NCBI GenBank assembly: GCA_963788125.1
Contig: CAWBFN010000002.1
Span: 2,294,001-2,358,000 of the forward strand
Origin: Bog-473 sp963788125
GTDB lineage: Bacteria > Actinomycetota > Acidimicrobiia > Acidimicrobiales > RAAP-2
Length of the DNA stretch: 64,000 nucleotides
Reading direction: 5' to 3'
The notes under the pieces were generated by a model. The model saw only the letters and a program-made list of their open reading frames with translations, searched no databases and was not told the DNA's origin. Positions 54,606-63,434 of the stretch are shown piece by piece (position 1 is the first letter of the stretch; each line of letters begins with the position of its first letter). The translations under genes and the position numbers were made by a program.

Positions 54606-56186
54606 GTGAAGGACGACGGCGTGCAGGAGCGCTCGCAACTGCGCCTGGCCGAGCTGGTGGCCGCGCTGTCGTTGGGGGTGGACCTCGGATTCGGGCAACC
54701 GATGGAGCATGTGCTGCGCCAGTGCCTCATCGCGCTCCGCTTGGCCGAGCGCGTCGGGCTCGACGAGGAGCAACGCTCGGTCGTCTACTACACCGCGCTG
54801 CTGGTCAACGTGGGATGTCACTCCGACGCGCACGAGCAGGCAAAGTGGTTCGGCGATGACATCGCGCTCAAGTCGGGCAAGTACGACCACGAACTGCGGG
54901 GCGTGCGCGCCGCGGCGGCCTCGCTTCGTCTGGTGGGTTCGGGGAACCCGCCGCTCCACCGTTTCCGGGTCGGCCTGGAGTTCGCGCTCTCGGGACATCG
55001 CGACCTCGACGGGATGATTGCGCAGCATGCGGCCCTGGCCCAGGCCCTGGCCGACCAGCTGGGTCTGCCCGACCCCGTCCAGCAGGCCGTCGGGGCGTCC
55101 TACGAGCAGTGGGACGGCCGCGGGTGGCCGGGAAAGCTGCGGGGAGAGGCCGTGCCGATGGCGTCACGCCTGGCGCAGATCTCGGAGTTCATCGAGGTGG
55201 CCCACCGGGTCGGTGGGGTCGAGGCGGCAGTGGCGATGGCCGGCCAGCGGGCGGGATCGCAGTTCGACCCCACCTTGTCGGCCATCGTGCTCGCCGAGGC
55301 CGAAAAGATCCTCGACGGACTGGACACCGCCCGGACCTGGGAGGCGGTGATCGGTGCCGAACCCGCGCTCGGCGTCGCCCTCTCCGAGCAGCAGTTCGAT
55401 GTGGCCCTTTTGGCGGTCGCCGACTTCGTCGACCTCAAGTCGCCGTACACGCTGGGTCACGCCCGAGCGGTCTCCGACCTGGCCGCCAAGGCGGGTGCGC
55501 AGCTGGGTCTGACGGCCGAGGACGTCCATACCCTGCGCCGCGCCGGGCTCGTGCACGACCTGGGACGGCTGGGAGTCTCCAACGCGATCTGGGACAAGGC
55601 CGGGCCGCTGGGCGACGGCGAGTGGGAGCGTGTGCGCATGCACCCGTACTTGACGGAGCGCATGCTGCACCAGTCGTCGTCGCTCGCCCCGCTCGGCTCC
55701 ATCGCCGTCCAGCACCGTGAGCGCCTCGACGGCTCGGGCTATCCGCGGGGACTTGCGGGAGGGGCCATCGGTGGGCTCGCCCGTATCCTCGGCGCGGTCG
55801 ACGCCTACGAGTCGATGCGTGAACCACGACCGTATCGTCGGGCACTCTCGGCGCGGGAGGCCGCGGCGGAGCTACGTGCCGAGGTCAAGGCGAAACGACT
55901 CGACGCACATGCAGCCGAGGCGGTCCTCGAAGCCGCCGGGCACCGGGTGACACACCGTCGCGAAGGCCCGGCCGGCCTGACGGCGCGCGAGGTGGACGTC
56001 CTCCGGCTTCTGGCGCGCGGGCTTTCCAGCAAGGACATCGCCGCGCGGCTCGTGATCTCGCCGAAGACCGCCCGCAACCACATTGAGCACATTTACGTGA
56101 AGATCGGCGCGTCCAGCCGGGTGACGGCCAGCCTGTTCGCCATGCAGCAGGGACTGCTTCCCGACGGGGAGCTCGTCATCGTGTAG
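54606..56186 (+). CDS. HD/HD-GYP domain regulator with C-terminal LuxR helix-turn-helix
   Basis: A 526-residue soluble protein. The N-terminal half has a degenerate HD-like region (YEQWDGRGWPGKLRGEAVPM); a second HD-GYP-like half has YTLGHARAVSDLAAKAG, LVHDLGRLGVS with the HD pair and QHRERLDGSGYPRGL. The C-terminal LuxR domain is GLTAREVDVLRLLARGLSS to VISPKTARNHIEHIYVKIG. This architecture suggests transcription control by a small ligand or c-di-GMP. GTG 54606 is the start. Confidence 0.88.
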   Translation: MKDDGVQERSQLRLAELVAALSLGVDLGFGQPMEHVLRQCLIALRLAERVGLDEEQRSVVYYTALLVNVGCHSDAHEQAKWFGDDIALKSGKYDHELRGVRAAAASLRLVGSGNPPLHRFRVGLEFALSGHRDLDGMIAQHAALAQALADQLGLPDPVQQAVGASYEQWDGRGWPGKLRGEAVPMASRLAQISEFIEVAHRVGGVEAAVAMAGQRAGSQFDPTLSAIVLAEAEKILDGLDTARTWEAVIGAEPALGVALSEQQFDVALLAVADFVDLKSPYTLGHARAVSDLAAKAGAQLGLTAEDVHTLRRAGLVHDLGRLGVSNAIWDKAGPLGDGEWERVRMHPYLTERMLHQSSSLAPLGSIAVQHRERLDGSGYPRGLAGGAIGGLARILGAVDAYESMREPRPYRRALSAREAAAELRAEVKAKRLDAHAAEAVLEAAGHRVTHRREGPAGLTAREVDVLRLLARGLSSKDIAARLVISPKTARNHIEHIYVKIGASSRVTASLFAMQQGLLPDGELVIV

Positions 56187-56273
56187 GCCCGGAAAATGGG
56201 GCAAACGCCTCATGCGCCCGGGTCCGGTACCTCGTTACGTTGGACGCAACCGATCCGACGTGACGAGGCAGCC

Positions 56274-56936
56274 ATGACCCTACGAAAGCGATTCTTCGCC
56301 CTGACCTATGACCGCCAGATGGCGAAGGTGGAGAAAGCCGGTCTGCGCGCCCATCGTGAGGCCCTGCTCGCCGAGGCCAGCGGCCGGGTGCTGGAGATCG
56401 GTGCAGGGACGGGAGGCAACCTGGCCTTCTACGGTCCGGGCGTCGAGTCGCTGACCGTGACGGAGCCCGACCCTGCCATGCTGCGCCGACTGGAGCGCAC
56501 GGTGCGGGCAACGGCGCCGACGGCCACCGTGCTGCGTGCCCCGGCCGAAGACCTGCCCTTCGAGGACGATACCTTCGACGTGGTGGTCTCCACCCTGGTG
56601 CTGTGTGGTGTCGACGACCAGCCCCGCGCCGTGCGCGAGGCGCGCCGGGTGCTGCACCCCGGCGGCAAGCTCCTCTTCATTGAGCACGTTCGTGCCGATG
56701 ACGCCCGCCTCGCCCGCCGACAGGACCGCATGAACGGGCTCAACCGGTTCCTGATCGGCTGCGAGTGCAATCGCCCGACCCTCGCCACCATTCATGCCGC
56801 GGACTTCGACATCGCACACGTGGAACACACAACTGCCAAGAAGGTCCCGAAGTTCGTGAGCCCCTTCATCGTGGGGTGCGCCACGGCCCCCACGGGTCGT
56901 CAACCCCGCTCCTCTTTGGGCGGGACCAGTCTGTAA
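56274..56936 (+). CDS. class I SAM-dependent methyltransferase (1)
   Basis: A 220-residue methyltransferase. The SAM site is VLEIGAGTGGNLAFYG, with acidic TVTEPDPAML, then FDVVVSTLVLCGVDDQ and LHPGGKLLFIEHVRADD. The C-terminal Cys-rich part (NRFLIGCECNRPT) resembles UbiE/thiol-methyltransferase-like proteins. Substrate unknown. ATG 56274 gives the family N-terminus. Confidence 0.88.
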   Translation: MTLRKRFFALTYDRQMAKVEKAGLRAHREALLAEASGRVLEIGAGTGGNLAFYGPGVESLTVTEPDPAMLRRLERTVRATAPTATVLRAPAEDLPFEDDTFDVVVSTLVLCGVDDQPRAVREARRVLHPGGKLLFIEHVRADDARLARRQDRMNGLNRFLIGCECNRPTLATIHAADFDIAHVEHTTAKKVPKFVSPFIVGCATAPTGRQPRSSLGGTSL

Positions 56937-56975
56937 CCACCGAGCCGAGCATGAACGTAAAAAGGAGAACTACCG

Positions 56976-57356
56976 ATGTCGAAGGTCTCACGTGACACCG
57001 CCCCCGAGGTCGAGGACTTTGGCCCCGCCGAGGACCGTACCGACCACTTCCACGGGTACACGGTCAACTTCACGTCCATCCGGGTGGACTCGGACCTGGC
57101 GCCGCTCCTGAAGGGACTTCCCGGGGACAGCTGCCAGTGCCCGCACTGGGGCTATGTGACGGCCGGCCGAGTCACCGTCCGTTACGCGGACCACGAGGAG
57201 GTCCTGGAGCCCGGTGACGCGTTCTACATGCCACCCGGACACGTGCCGTCGGCCCAGGCGGGAACGGAGTTCGTCATGTTCAGCCCTGAGGAGGAACTGG
57301 CCGTCTCGCAGGCCGCCATGAGGGCCAACGCGCAACGCCTCGTGCAGGGCGGCTGA
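56976..57356 (+). CDS. cupin-domain protein (2)
   Basis: A 126-residue cupin: CPHWGYVTAGRVTVRYADHEE for motif 1 and LEPGDAFYMPPGHVPSA for motif 2. It has a strong ribosome-binding site (AAAAAGGAGA) before ATG 56976. It lies 39 bases after the methyltransferase. Function unknown. Confidence 0.83.
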   Translation: MSKVSRDTAPEVEDFGPAEDRTDHFHGYTVNFTSIRVDSDLAPLLKGLPGDSCQCPHWGYVTAGRVTVRYADHEEVLEPGDAFYMPPGHVPSAQAGTEFVMFSPEEELAVSQAAMRANAQRLVQGG

Positions 57357-57373
57357 GCCGGGGACCGTGGCCA

Positions 57374-57479
57374 CGGCACCGCCGGCCGCGGATCCTGCAC
57401 CGCCTCAGTGTCCGCTCCGGTCGTCCGCTCGGATGGCCACGGGACGGGCGGGTCCTCTACCGGGACGCAGGGTGGTTGA
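57374..57479 (+). pseudogene. 3' remnant of a paralogue of the sigma-linked membrane protein
   Basis: From 57390 the frame reads GSCTASVSAPVVRSDGHGTG and ends SSTGTQGG followed by a stop, against GSCTASASAPVVCSGDSGTA ... STSTQGG at the end of the gene at 51257-52177. DNA similarity begins near 57374 and stops at the TGA. No upstream part of such a gene remains. The fragment now forms the antisense of the last codons of the MFS gene. Confidence 0.82.
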
Positions 57480-58931
57480 GACCGTCGGCCGTCCCGGCCC
57501 GGCGCCCGATCGCAACGGAAGGGCGGCCACCAGGCCGGCCCCGGCGGCGATGGCCCCGAGCACTAGGGCGGTGACCGTGAAGGCGTGGTCCGCCCCGGCC
57601 GGACCGCCCGAGACCCCGCCGCTCACGCTGAAGAGCAGGCCGGTCAGCGCCAGCCCGAGGGCGGTGCCCAGGCCGCGGGTCATGTTCAAGATGCCCGACG
57701 CCATGCCCGCCTGCTGGGGGGGCGCCGACCCCATGACGGCGGCGTTGTTGGGGGCGGTGAAGAGGCCGAGGCCCGCCCCGGTGGCGGCCAGCAGGAGCAG
57801 CAGCCCGCTGGTGCCCGGCCGGAGGAGCCCGAGGGAGACCAGGCTCGCCGCCACCAGCGCCATGCCGCTCACCGTGAGGCGCCGGACGCCGACCCGGTCG
57901 GCCAGCCGGCCGGCCGTGGGGGCGACCAGTCCGAGGCAGACCGGCAGGACCATGAGCTCCACCCCGACCCGGGCCGCCCCGAGACCGAGCCCACGCTCGA
58001 GGTAGAAGGGCACCAAGAGGAGCACCCCGAACATCACCAGGTACGAGCCCAGGCCGCTGGCGATGCCGGCCGAGAAGCGCCGGTTGCGAAAGAGGCGCAG
58101 GTCGAGCATGGGCTGGGTGTCGCGGCGCTCGTGGCGCAGGAAGCACAACGCCAGCAGCGCGGCACAGAGGAAGAGGCCGACGATGAGCGGTGAGGTCCAC
58201 CCCTCGTCGGAGCCGAAGGAGATGGCGGTGAGCAGGGCCACCACCGCGGGGAAGAAGAGGGCGAGCCCCGACCAGTCGAAGGCCACCCGGTCCTGGAGGT
58301 CCCGGCTGCGGGGGACCAAGAGGAGCGCGGCGATCGCACCGAGGACACCCAACGGGACGTTCACGAAGAAGATCAGCCGCCACCCGCCGGCGGCCAACAG
58401 CAGACCGCCGACGGACGGCCCGAGGGCCAGGCCGATGGCCTGCGCCGCCCCCTGGAACCCGATGGCCCGCCCGAGGGCCCGGCCCGGGACGACGAGGGTG
58501 ATGATGGCCAGGCTGTTGGCCTGCAGCATGGCGGCACCGACCGCCTGGAAGGCGCGGAAGACGCACAGCGCGCCGAGGCTGGGAGCCAGGCCGCACAGCG
58601 CCGAGGCGACGATGAAGACCACGAAGCCGTAGACGTAGAGGAGCTTGCGGCCCCACATGTCGGCGAAGCGGCCGACCGCGGTGACGGTGGCCACCAGCAC
58701 CACCAGGTAGCTGAGCCCCACCCAGGTCACCGAGCCCACGCTGGCGTGGAACGACTTCTGCAGGGTGGGCAGGGCCACCGTCACGATGCTGGCGTCCAGC
58801 TGGCCCATGAGGGCCCCGATGCACACGGCGGCCACCGCGAGCCAGGGCGCACCGGGGTGCTCCCGGATGGACCGGGGGCGGCGGGGTTCGGTAAGCAGGA
58901 GGTGGCCCACCCTTCCACCCTGGCCGACCAT
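57405..58931 (-). CDS. MFS transporter, DHA2 (EmrB/QacA) type
   Basis: A 508-residue drug/proton antiporter-like protein with about 14 hydrophobic helices. MGQLDASIVTVALPTLQ near residue 40 and FADMWGRKLLYVYG (motif A) are typical of DHA2, and GRALGRAIGFQGAAQAIGLA resembles motif C. ATG 58931 is used. The C-terminal 25 codons lie antisense to the membrane-protein remnant, so the tail is probably newly acquired. Divergent from a LysR gene that likely controls it. Confidence 0.9.
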   Translation of the reverse strand: MVGQGGRVGHLLLTEPRRPRSIREHPGAPWLAVAAVCIGALMGQLDASIVTVALPTLQKSFHASVGSVTWVGLSYLVVLVATVTAVGRFADMWGRKLLYVYGFVVFIVASALCGLAPSLGALCVFRAFQAVGAAMLQANSLAIITLVVPGRALGRAIGFQGAAQAIGLALGPSVGGLLLAAGGWRLIFFVNVPLGVLGAIAALLLVPRSRDLQDRVAFDWSGLALFFPAVVALLTAISFGSDEGWTSPLIVGLFLCAALLALCFLRHERRDTQPMLDLRLFRNRRFSAGIASGLGSYLVMFGVLLLVPFYLERGLGLGAARVGVELMVLPVCLGLVAPTAGRLADRVGVRRLTVSGMALVAASLVSLGLLRPGTSGLLLLLAATGAGLGLFTAPNNAAVMGSAPPQQAGMASGILNMTRGLGTALGLALTGLLFSVSGGVSGGPAGADHAFTVTALVLGAIAAGAGLVAALPLRSGAGPGRPTVSTTLRPGRGPARPVAIRADDRSGH

Positions 58932-58952
58932 GAGCGACAAGTAAAAGACCGA

Positions 58953-58971
58953 TTATTGATGAAATCGATAA
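58953..58971. promoter_or_regulatory. putative LysR operator TTATTGAT-GAA-ATCGATAA
   Basis: An inverted repeat with one mismatch lies in the 50-bp AT-rich gap between the divergent MFS and LysR genes. LysR regulators usually bind such dyads between divergent partners. Confidence 0.5.
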
Positions 58972-58981
58972 GCTATACCAT

Positions 58982-59851
58982 ATGGATTCCCAACGACTTC
59001 GCCACTTCGTCGCCGTGGTCGACCACGGCGGGTTCACCGCCGCCGCCCAGGAGGTCTACGTCTCCCAGCCGGCCCTCTCGCTGGCCATCAAGGAGCTCGA
59101 GGCCGAGCTGGGGGTGGCCCTGTTCACCCGCGCCGGCCGCAAGGTGCAGCTGACGGCGGCGGGAGCGGCCCTGCTCGAGCCCGCCCGCCAGGTGCTGCGC
59201 GACCTGCAGACCGGCCAGGCGGCGGTGGAGGCGGTGGCCGGCCTCGAGGCGGGGTACCTGACCATGGCCAGCCTGCCCACGCTGGCGGCCGATCCGGTGG
59301 CGCCCCTGGTCGGGGCGTTCCGGCGCCGCCACCCGGGCATCCGCATCGACCTGGCCGCGCCCGAGCACACCGGGGAGCTCTTCGACCTGGTGGTGTCCGG
59401 CACCTGTGAGCTGGGGGTCACCGAGGCCCACGGTGTCCCCGACGCGCTCGAGTCGCACTCGTTGGGCAGCCAGTCCCTCGTCCTCATCCTGCCTCCCGGA
59501 TCGGCGCACCCCGAAGGGGCCCCACTCGACCTGGCGACCCTGGAGGAGACACCGTTCGTGGTGGCCCCGCGGGGCACCTCGACCTTCCGGCTGCTGCACG
59601 AGGCCTTGGCCGCGGTCAACCGTTCCCCCTCGCTGGCCGTGGTGACCGCCCAGCGCGACGCCATCCTGCCCCTGGTGATCGCCGGGGCCGGCGCCGCCCT
59701 GGTGCCCGAGGCGGTGGCCCGCGCCGCCTCGGGGTTGGGCGCGGTCACCGCCCGCCCCGAGCCGCCCATCGTGCGGGCGCTCGCCCTGGTCCATCGGTCC
59801 GGCCCGCTCTCACCGGCCGCCGCCCGGTTCACCGAGGTGGCGACCCATTGA
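58982..59851 (+). CDS. LysR-family transcriptional regulator
   Basis: A 289-residue LysR protein. The winged helix is RLRHFVAVVDHGGFTAAAQE to SQPALSLAIKELEAELG, followed by the periplasmic-binding-protein-like effector domain (GYLTMASLPTLAADPVAPLV, then SGTCELGVTEAHGVPDALES). ATG 58982 is the start. It is divergent from the MFS exporter, its likely target. Confidence 0.93.
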   Translation: MDSQRLRHFVAVVDHGGFTAAAQEVYVSQPALSLAIKELEAELGVALFTRAGRKVQLTAAGAALLEPARQVLRDLQTGQAAVEAVAGLEAGYLTMASLPTLAADPVAPLVGAFRRRHPGIRIDLAAPEHTGELFDLVVSGTCELGVTEAHGVPDALESHSLGSQSLVLILPPGSAHPEGAPLDLATLEETPFVVAPRGTSTFRLLHEALAAVNRSPSLAVVTAQRDAILPLVIAGAGAALVPEAVARAASGLGAVTARPEPPIVRALALVHRSGPLSPAAARFTEVATH

Positions 59852-59903
59852 CGGGTGGACCGACGTTCGGTATCAAAGGGCCGGAGGTGCTCCTCATACC
59901 CTG

Positions 59904-61022
59904 ATGACACCGAGCTCGGATGGTAGGTCCTCGGTGGCAGCCCTCGAAGACCCGCCCGACGCTGAAGAGAGTTGCACGCCTCCATCGACCGTGCAGCGGG
60001 CCCTCAACTACGCCAAGATCGATTTTGCTCCGGTCGACCGACCTCCCTCGGTGGTACGGGTCGTTCTGGCAATGGTGGTTGCGATCGCTGGATCGCTCCT
60101 GATCGACGCGCTGCTCGTTTCGTTCGGTACAGCTGCGTTCCCTTCGACGAGGGGGTACGCGCACTTCCAGTTCTCCGACTACGCCAAGCTGACCGTGATC
60201 GGTGTCGTCATCGCCTGTGCGGCATGGCCGGTCGTGACCCGGGTCAGCTCCTCGCCGCGGTGGCTCTTCCTTCGGCTCGCCATCCTGGTGACGCTCGTGC
60301 TCTACCTCCCCGACCTGTGGCTGCTGGCCAGGGGTCAGCCGGCCGAGGCTGTCGCGGTACTGATGGCCATGCATCTCGCCGTCGCCCTCGTCACCTACAA
60401 CGTCCTTGTGCATGTTGCGCCCGTTCGTCCGGGGGCAGGCCGCGTAGAGAACTCGACCGGCCACAGCGAAGTGACCGCGGCCACCCGCAAGACACATCTC
60501 GTCGGCCGACATCCGTTGCTGGCGGGGATCGTGCTGGTTGTGGCTGTCTTTCTGGCCCTCACGGCCATCCTGTTCGTGTGGCCGGCGACGGACTCGCCAC
60601 AGCGTGTTGATGCGATCCTCAGTCTCAACGGACCAAACGAAGCAGCCCGCGAAGCCGTGGCGGTGTCGCTGGCCGAGAAGGGGTACGCCCATGTTCTGCT
60701 CTTCTCGCGCGGCGGAGGCGGCAACGACACGCCGTGTCCGAAGGTGCAGGGAGTGGTGGTCGTGTGCTTCGACGACGCGGCGAACAACACGAGGGGCGAG
60801 GCGCAATTCGCGGCGCGCTATGCCGAGCAGCACCATTTTGACAGTCTCATGATCGTGCCCGGCCGCCCACAGGTGAGTCGCGCGCACCTGCTGATGGAGC
60901 GGTGCTTCTCGGGAAAGATCGTCGTCGTCCCGGCCTCGGCACCACTCCTGGACTCCTCGGACAACGTGCTGCACGAGTGGGGAGGATTCCTGGACACCTT
61001 GCTCGTCCAGCGAGGGTGTTGA
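59904..61022 (+). CDS. membrane protein with C-terminal DUF218 (YdcF/SanA-like) domain
   Basis: A 372-residue protein. Four hydrophobic helices (residues about 50-170, including VLAMVVAIAGSLLIDALLV) precede a fifth (LLAGIVLVVAVFLALTAILF), then a Rossmann-like DUF218 domain: DAILSLNGPNEAAREAVAVS, GYAHVLLFSRGG, NTRGEAQFAARYAEQH and MIVPGRPQVSRAHLLMERCF. DUF218 proteins act in envelope homeostasis. ATG 59904 is the start. Confidence 0.78.
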   Translation: MTPSSDGRSSVAALEDPPDAEESCTPPSTVQRALNYAKIDFAPVDRPPSVVRVVLAMVVAIAGSLLIDALLVSFGTAAFPSTRGYAHFQFSDYAKLTVIGVVIACAAWPVVTRVSSSPRWLFLRLAILVTLVLYLPDLWLLARGQPAEAVAVLMAMHLAVALVTYNVLVHVAPVRPGAGRVENSTGHSEVTAATRKTHLVGRHPLLAGIVLVVAVFLALTAILFVWPATDSPQRVDAILSLNGPNEAAREAVAVSLAEKGYAHVLLFSRGGGGNDTPCPKVQGVVVVCFDDAANNTRGEAQFAARYAEQHHFDSLMIVPGRPQVSRAHLLMERCFSGKIVVVPASAPLLDSSDNVLHEWGGFLDTLLVQRGC

Positions 61023-61082
61023 TGGCGGGCGGACAGCGACGTGCGTTCCCTCAGTCAGCCGGCGACTGCACTGGGCCGTTCC

Positions 61083-61607
61083 TCAAAGAGTGAGCGAGGG
61101 GTCCAGCTGGGCGTTGACCTCCCGGAGGGCGACGGCCAGCTCGGCAGCGCGGCGCCGTTGGTAGAGGGGGCCGGTGCCGTCGCGCAGCAGCCAGCTCACC
61201 ATGGCCGCCCCACGGGCCGGCGGGGGTAACGGGTCCACCAGGGCGCTCAGTATCTGGTGGACCTCGGCTTCGCAGGCGACGATGCCGTGGCGATTGAGCG
61301 GCACCCGATGCGTGCCGATGGGCGGGGGAGTGCGAGCCGTCTTCAAGAGGTGGGCCAAGTTCTGGGCCAGCGCACCACGGGTCGCCGGTGCCACGAGCTC
61401 CTGTGCCCGGGCGGCCAGCAGCCGGTTGGACTCGGGCGGCCGTCCCTCCGCCAGCTGGCGATCGAGGGTGGAGGCCAGCAGTCGGACAGCGAGGCGGACC
61501 CATGGCCGATTGGGTCGAACGGTCAGCGGCGCGGGGCTCTCGGGGTCGATCAGCAGCAGGGTCATGACCACATCGTTGGCCAGAACGGAACTCTCAGAAA
61601 GTGGCAT
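61083..61607 (-). CDS. conserved hypothetical protein
   Basis: A 174-residue protein rich in Leu, Ala and Arg (WVRLAVRLLASTLDRQLAEG, LLAARAQELVAPATRGAL, RRRAAELAVALREVNAQLD), predicted mainly helical and soluble; I recognise no family. ATG 61607 shares bases with the ATG 61606 of the divergent regulator gene, so the two start codons overlap on opposite strands. Confidence 0.6.
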   Translation of the reverse strand: MPLSESSVLANDVVMTLLLIDPESPAPLTVRPNRPWVRLAVRLLASTLDRQLAEGRPPESNRLLAARAQELVAPATRGALAQNLAHLLKTARTPPPIGTHRVPLNRHGIVACEAEVHQILSALVDPLPPPARGAAMVSWLLRDGTGPLYQRRRAAELAVALREVNAQLDPSLTL

Positions 61608-62766
61608 GATTGACACAGTGCGAGCGAAAACTGCCAATGCGACGGCCCCGCCTGATCGGGACCGATCTCCTCGTCCGACCGGGCACGACGTGGCCATCGT
61701 CGTCTACGACGGGTTCACCCCGTTCGAACTGGGCGTGGCCTGCGAGGTGTTCGGCGACGACCGGTGGGTGCCCCCGGGCGACCCCTGGTACCGGCTGTTC
61801 ATCTGTGGGGACACATCGGCCCCGGTGACGGCGGACGGCGGCTTCCAGATCCTGGTGCCGCACGGCCTGGACCGGCTGGCCAGCGTGGACACGGTCATCG
61901 TGGCACCCACCTACCGGCCGGGGGACGTCCCGGAGAGCGTCTTCGAGGCACTGCGCCAGGCGCACGCTCGGGGATGTCGCATCCTCTCGCTGTGCGGGGG
62001 AGCCTTCGTCCTCGCCGAGGCGGGCCTGCTGGATGGCCGGAGGGCCGCCACGCACTGGGCCGAATGCGACGAGCTGGCTCGCCGCTATCCCAGCTTGTCG
62101 GTCGACCCGGGGGTGCTCTACGTCGACGAGGGCGACATCCTGACCGGGGCGGGCAGTGCGGCCAGCATCGATCTCTGCCTGCACATCGTCCGCCAGGACT
62201 ACGGCAGCGAGGTGGCCACCCAGCTCGCCCGCCAACTGGTCGTCCCACCCCAACGCGACGGGGGCCAGGCCCAGTTCATTGAGCAGCCGTTGCCGGCGCT
62301 CGACAGCTCCAACCTGTTCGCCGACACCGTGGCGTGGTTGCAGGAGCACCTCGACGAACCGGTGACGGTCGAGGACCTGGCGGTCCGCTCGGCGATGAGT
62401 CCCCGCACCTTTGCCCGCCGGTTCGTGGCCACCACCGGAACCACCCCCTATCAGTGGCTCCTGCGCCAGCGGGTCCAGCTGGCCCAACGACTCCTCGAGA
62501 CGAGCGACCTCTCCATTGAGATCGTGGCCGAGAAGAGCGGCTTCGGCACGGCGAGCAACCTGCGCAAGCATTTCGGCCAGATGGTCCACACCAGTCCGCA
62601 GGCCTATCGCCACACCTTTCAGGACCGGAGCGCGTCGTCTCCTCGTGTTCGGCGCAGACGCTATGCCAGAACCCGAACCCGACGAGTGAGCGTCATTTCC
62701 CACGACCATCAACGTCGCTCCGGGCGCACCATCGGGAGTCGTCTCGATTCGACTGTAGAGGAGTGA
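61606..62766 (+). CDS. GlxA-like AraC-family regulator with DJ-1/PfpI domain
   Basis: A 386-residue regulator. The amidase-like domain has VAIVVYDGFTPFELGVACEV, the nucleophile-elbow Cys in ILSLCGGAFVLAEAGLLDG and THWAECDELARRY. The C-terminal AraC domain runs VEDLAVRSAMSPRTFARRF to DLSIEIVAEKSGFGTASNLR and ends AYRHTF. The last 40 residues (RRRRYARTRTRRV onwards) look spurious and run into the convergent methyltransferase gene. ATG 61606 is chosen; GTG 61618 is possible. Confidence 0.88.
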   Translation: MIDTVRAKTANATAPPDRDRSPRPTGHDVAIVVYDGFTPFELGVACEVFGDDRWVPPGDPWYRLFICGDTSAPVTADGGFQILVPHGLDRLASVDTVIVAPTYRPGDVPESVFEALRQAHARGCRILSLCGGAFVLAEAGLLDGRRAATHWAECDELARRYPSLSVDPGVLYVDEGDILTGAGSAASIDLCLHIVRQDYGSEVATQLARQLVVPPQRDGGQAQFIEQPLPALDSSNLFADTVAWLQEHLDEPVTVEDLAVRSAMSPRTFARRFVATTGTTPYQWLLRQRVQLAQRLLETSDLSIEIVAEKSGFGTASNLRKHFGQMVHTSPQAYRHTFQDRSASSPRVRRRRYARTRTRRVSVISHDHQRRSGRTIGSRLDSTVEE

Positions 62767-63282
62767 GAGGCCGCAGTTGCGGACGACCTCGTCGAAGCCG
62801 GCACTCTCGAACATTTGAATGAAGATCTTCCCCCCCGGGTCAAGGAAGCCGGCCAACCGCCTCAGAAGCTGTGCGGCCTCCTCCGGAGGAAAGTAGTACA
62901 GCACCTCACGAAGGAGAATGGCGTCGTACCTCTGGCTGGTGCTGTAGGTGGCGATGTCTGCAACCTCGAATGACGCATCCGAACGTCCCAAGCCTTCGGC
63001 CTGCCGGATTGCTGTCGTGCTGAGATCAACACCGTGGTAATGCCGATACCGACCAGGAGTCAAGGGCAGGTTGGCGCTGGTTCCGCAACCAAGGTCGAGA
63101 ATTCTGGGATTCGGGGCATACTCATCGACCAACTGAAGGATTTCGGAGCCGGTGGACAGCGAAGTATCGAGGTGCTTCCACATGCCGAGCCGATACATGG
63201 CGTCCCATATGGCACGGTTCAGCCTGGGAAACCGACGCTTCAGGACGTTGACAGGTGCCGCCAACCAGGCTGGAGGTCGCAT
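62698..63282 (-). CDS. class I SAM-dependent methyltransferase (2), no clear stop
   Basis: About 195 residues of methyltransferase: ILDLGCGTSANLPLTPGRYR, YHGVDLSTTAIRQAEGL, the FEVADIATYSTSQRYDAI region, LLREVLYYFPPEEAAQLLRR and FLDPGGKIFIQMF. After LMVVGNDA the frame stays open for another 370 codons to 61594, antisense to the GlxA-like gene, so the true stop is lost or shifted; 62698 marks the end of recognisable sequence. GC content is lower than in neighbours. Confidence 0.72.
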
Positions 63283-63434
63283 CGACGTCTCAGAACTCTA
63301 TTCAGATCGGAAAGCGGCCGTCAACGTAACCACCGACGACCGCGTCTCACCTTCGGGAAAGAATGGCGACACCGGATCCACTCCTACGTCACGAGGAAGC
63401 ACTACGACCGCCTGAAACGTGCCACCCATGCTGT
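63283..63434. other. intergenic region between methyltransferase and ABC exporter genes
   Basis: A 152-bp gap upstream of the minus-strand methyltransferase and downstream of the exporter. Moderately lower GC than neighbours. I see no gene or clear terminator. Confidence 0.4.

Noticed and set aside
61594..62697. A 562-residue methyltransferase fusion protein
   Set aside because: Sequence after residue 195 is antisense to a conserved AraC/DJ-1 regulator and shows no domain.
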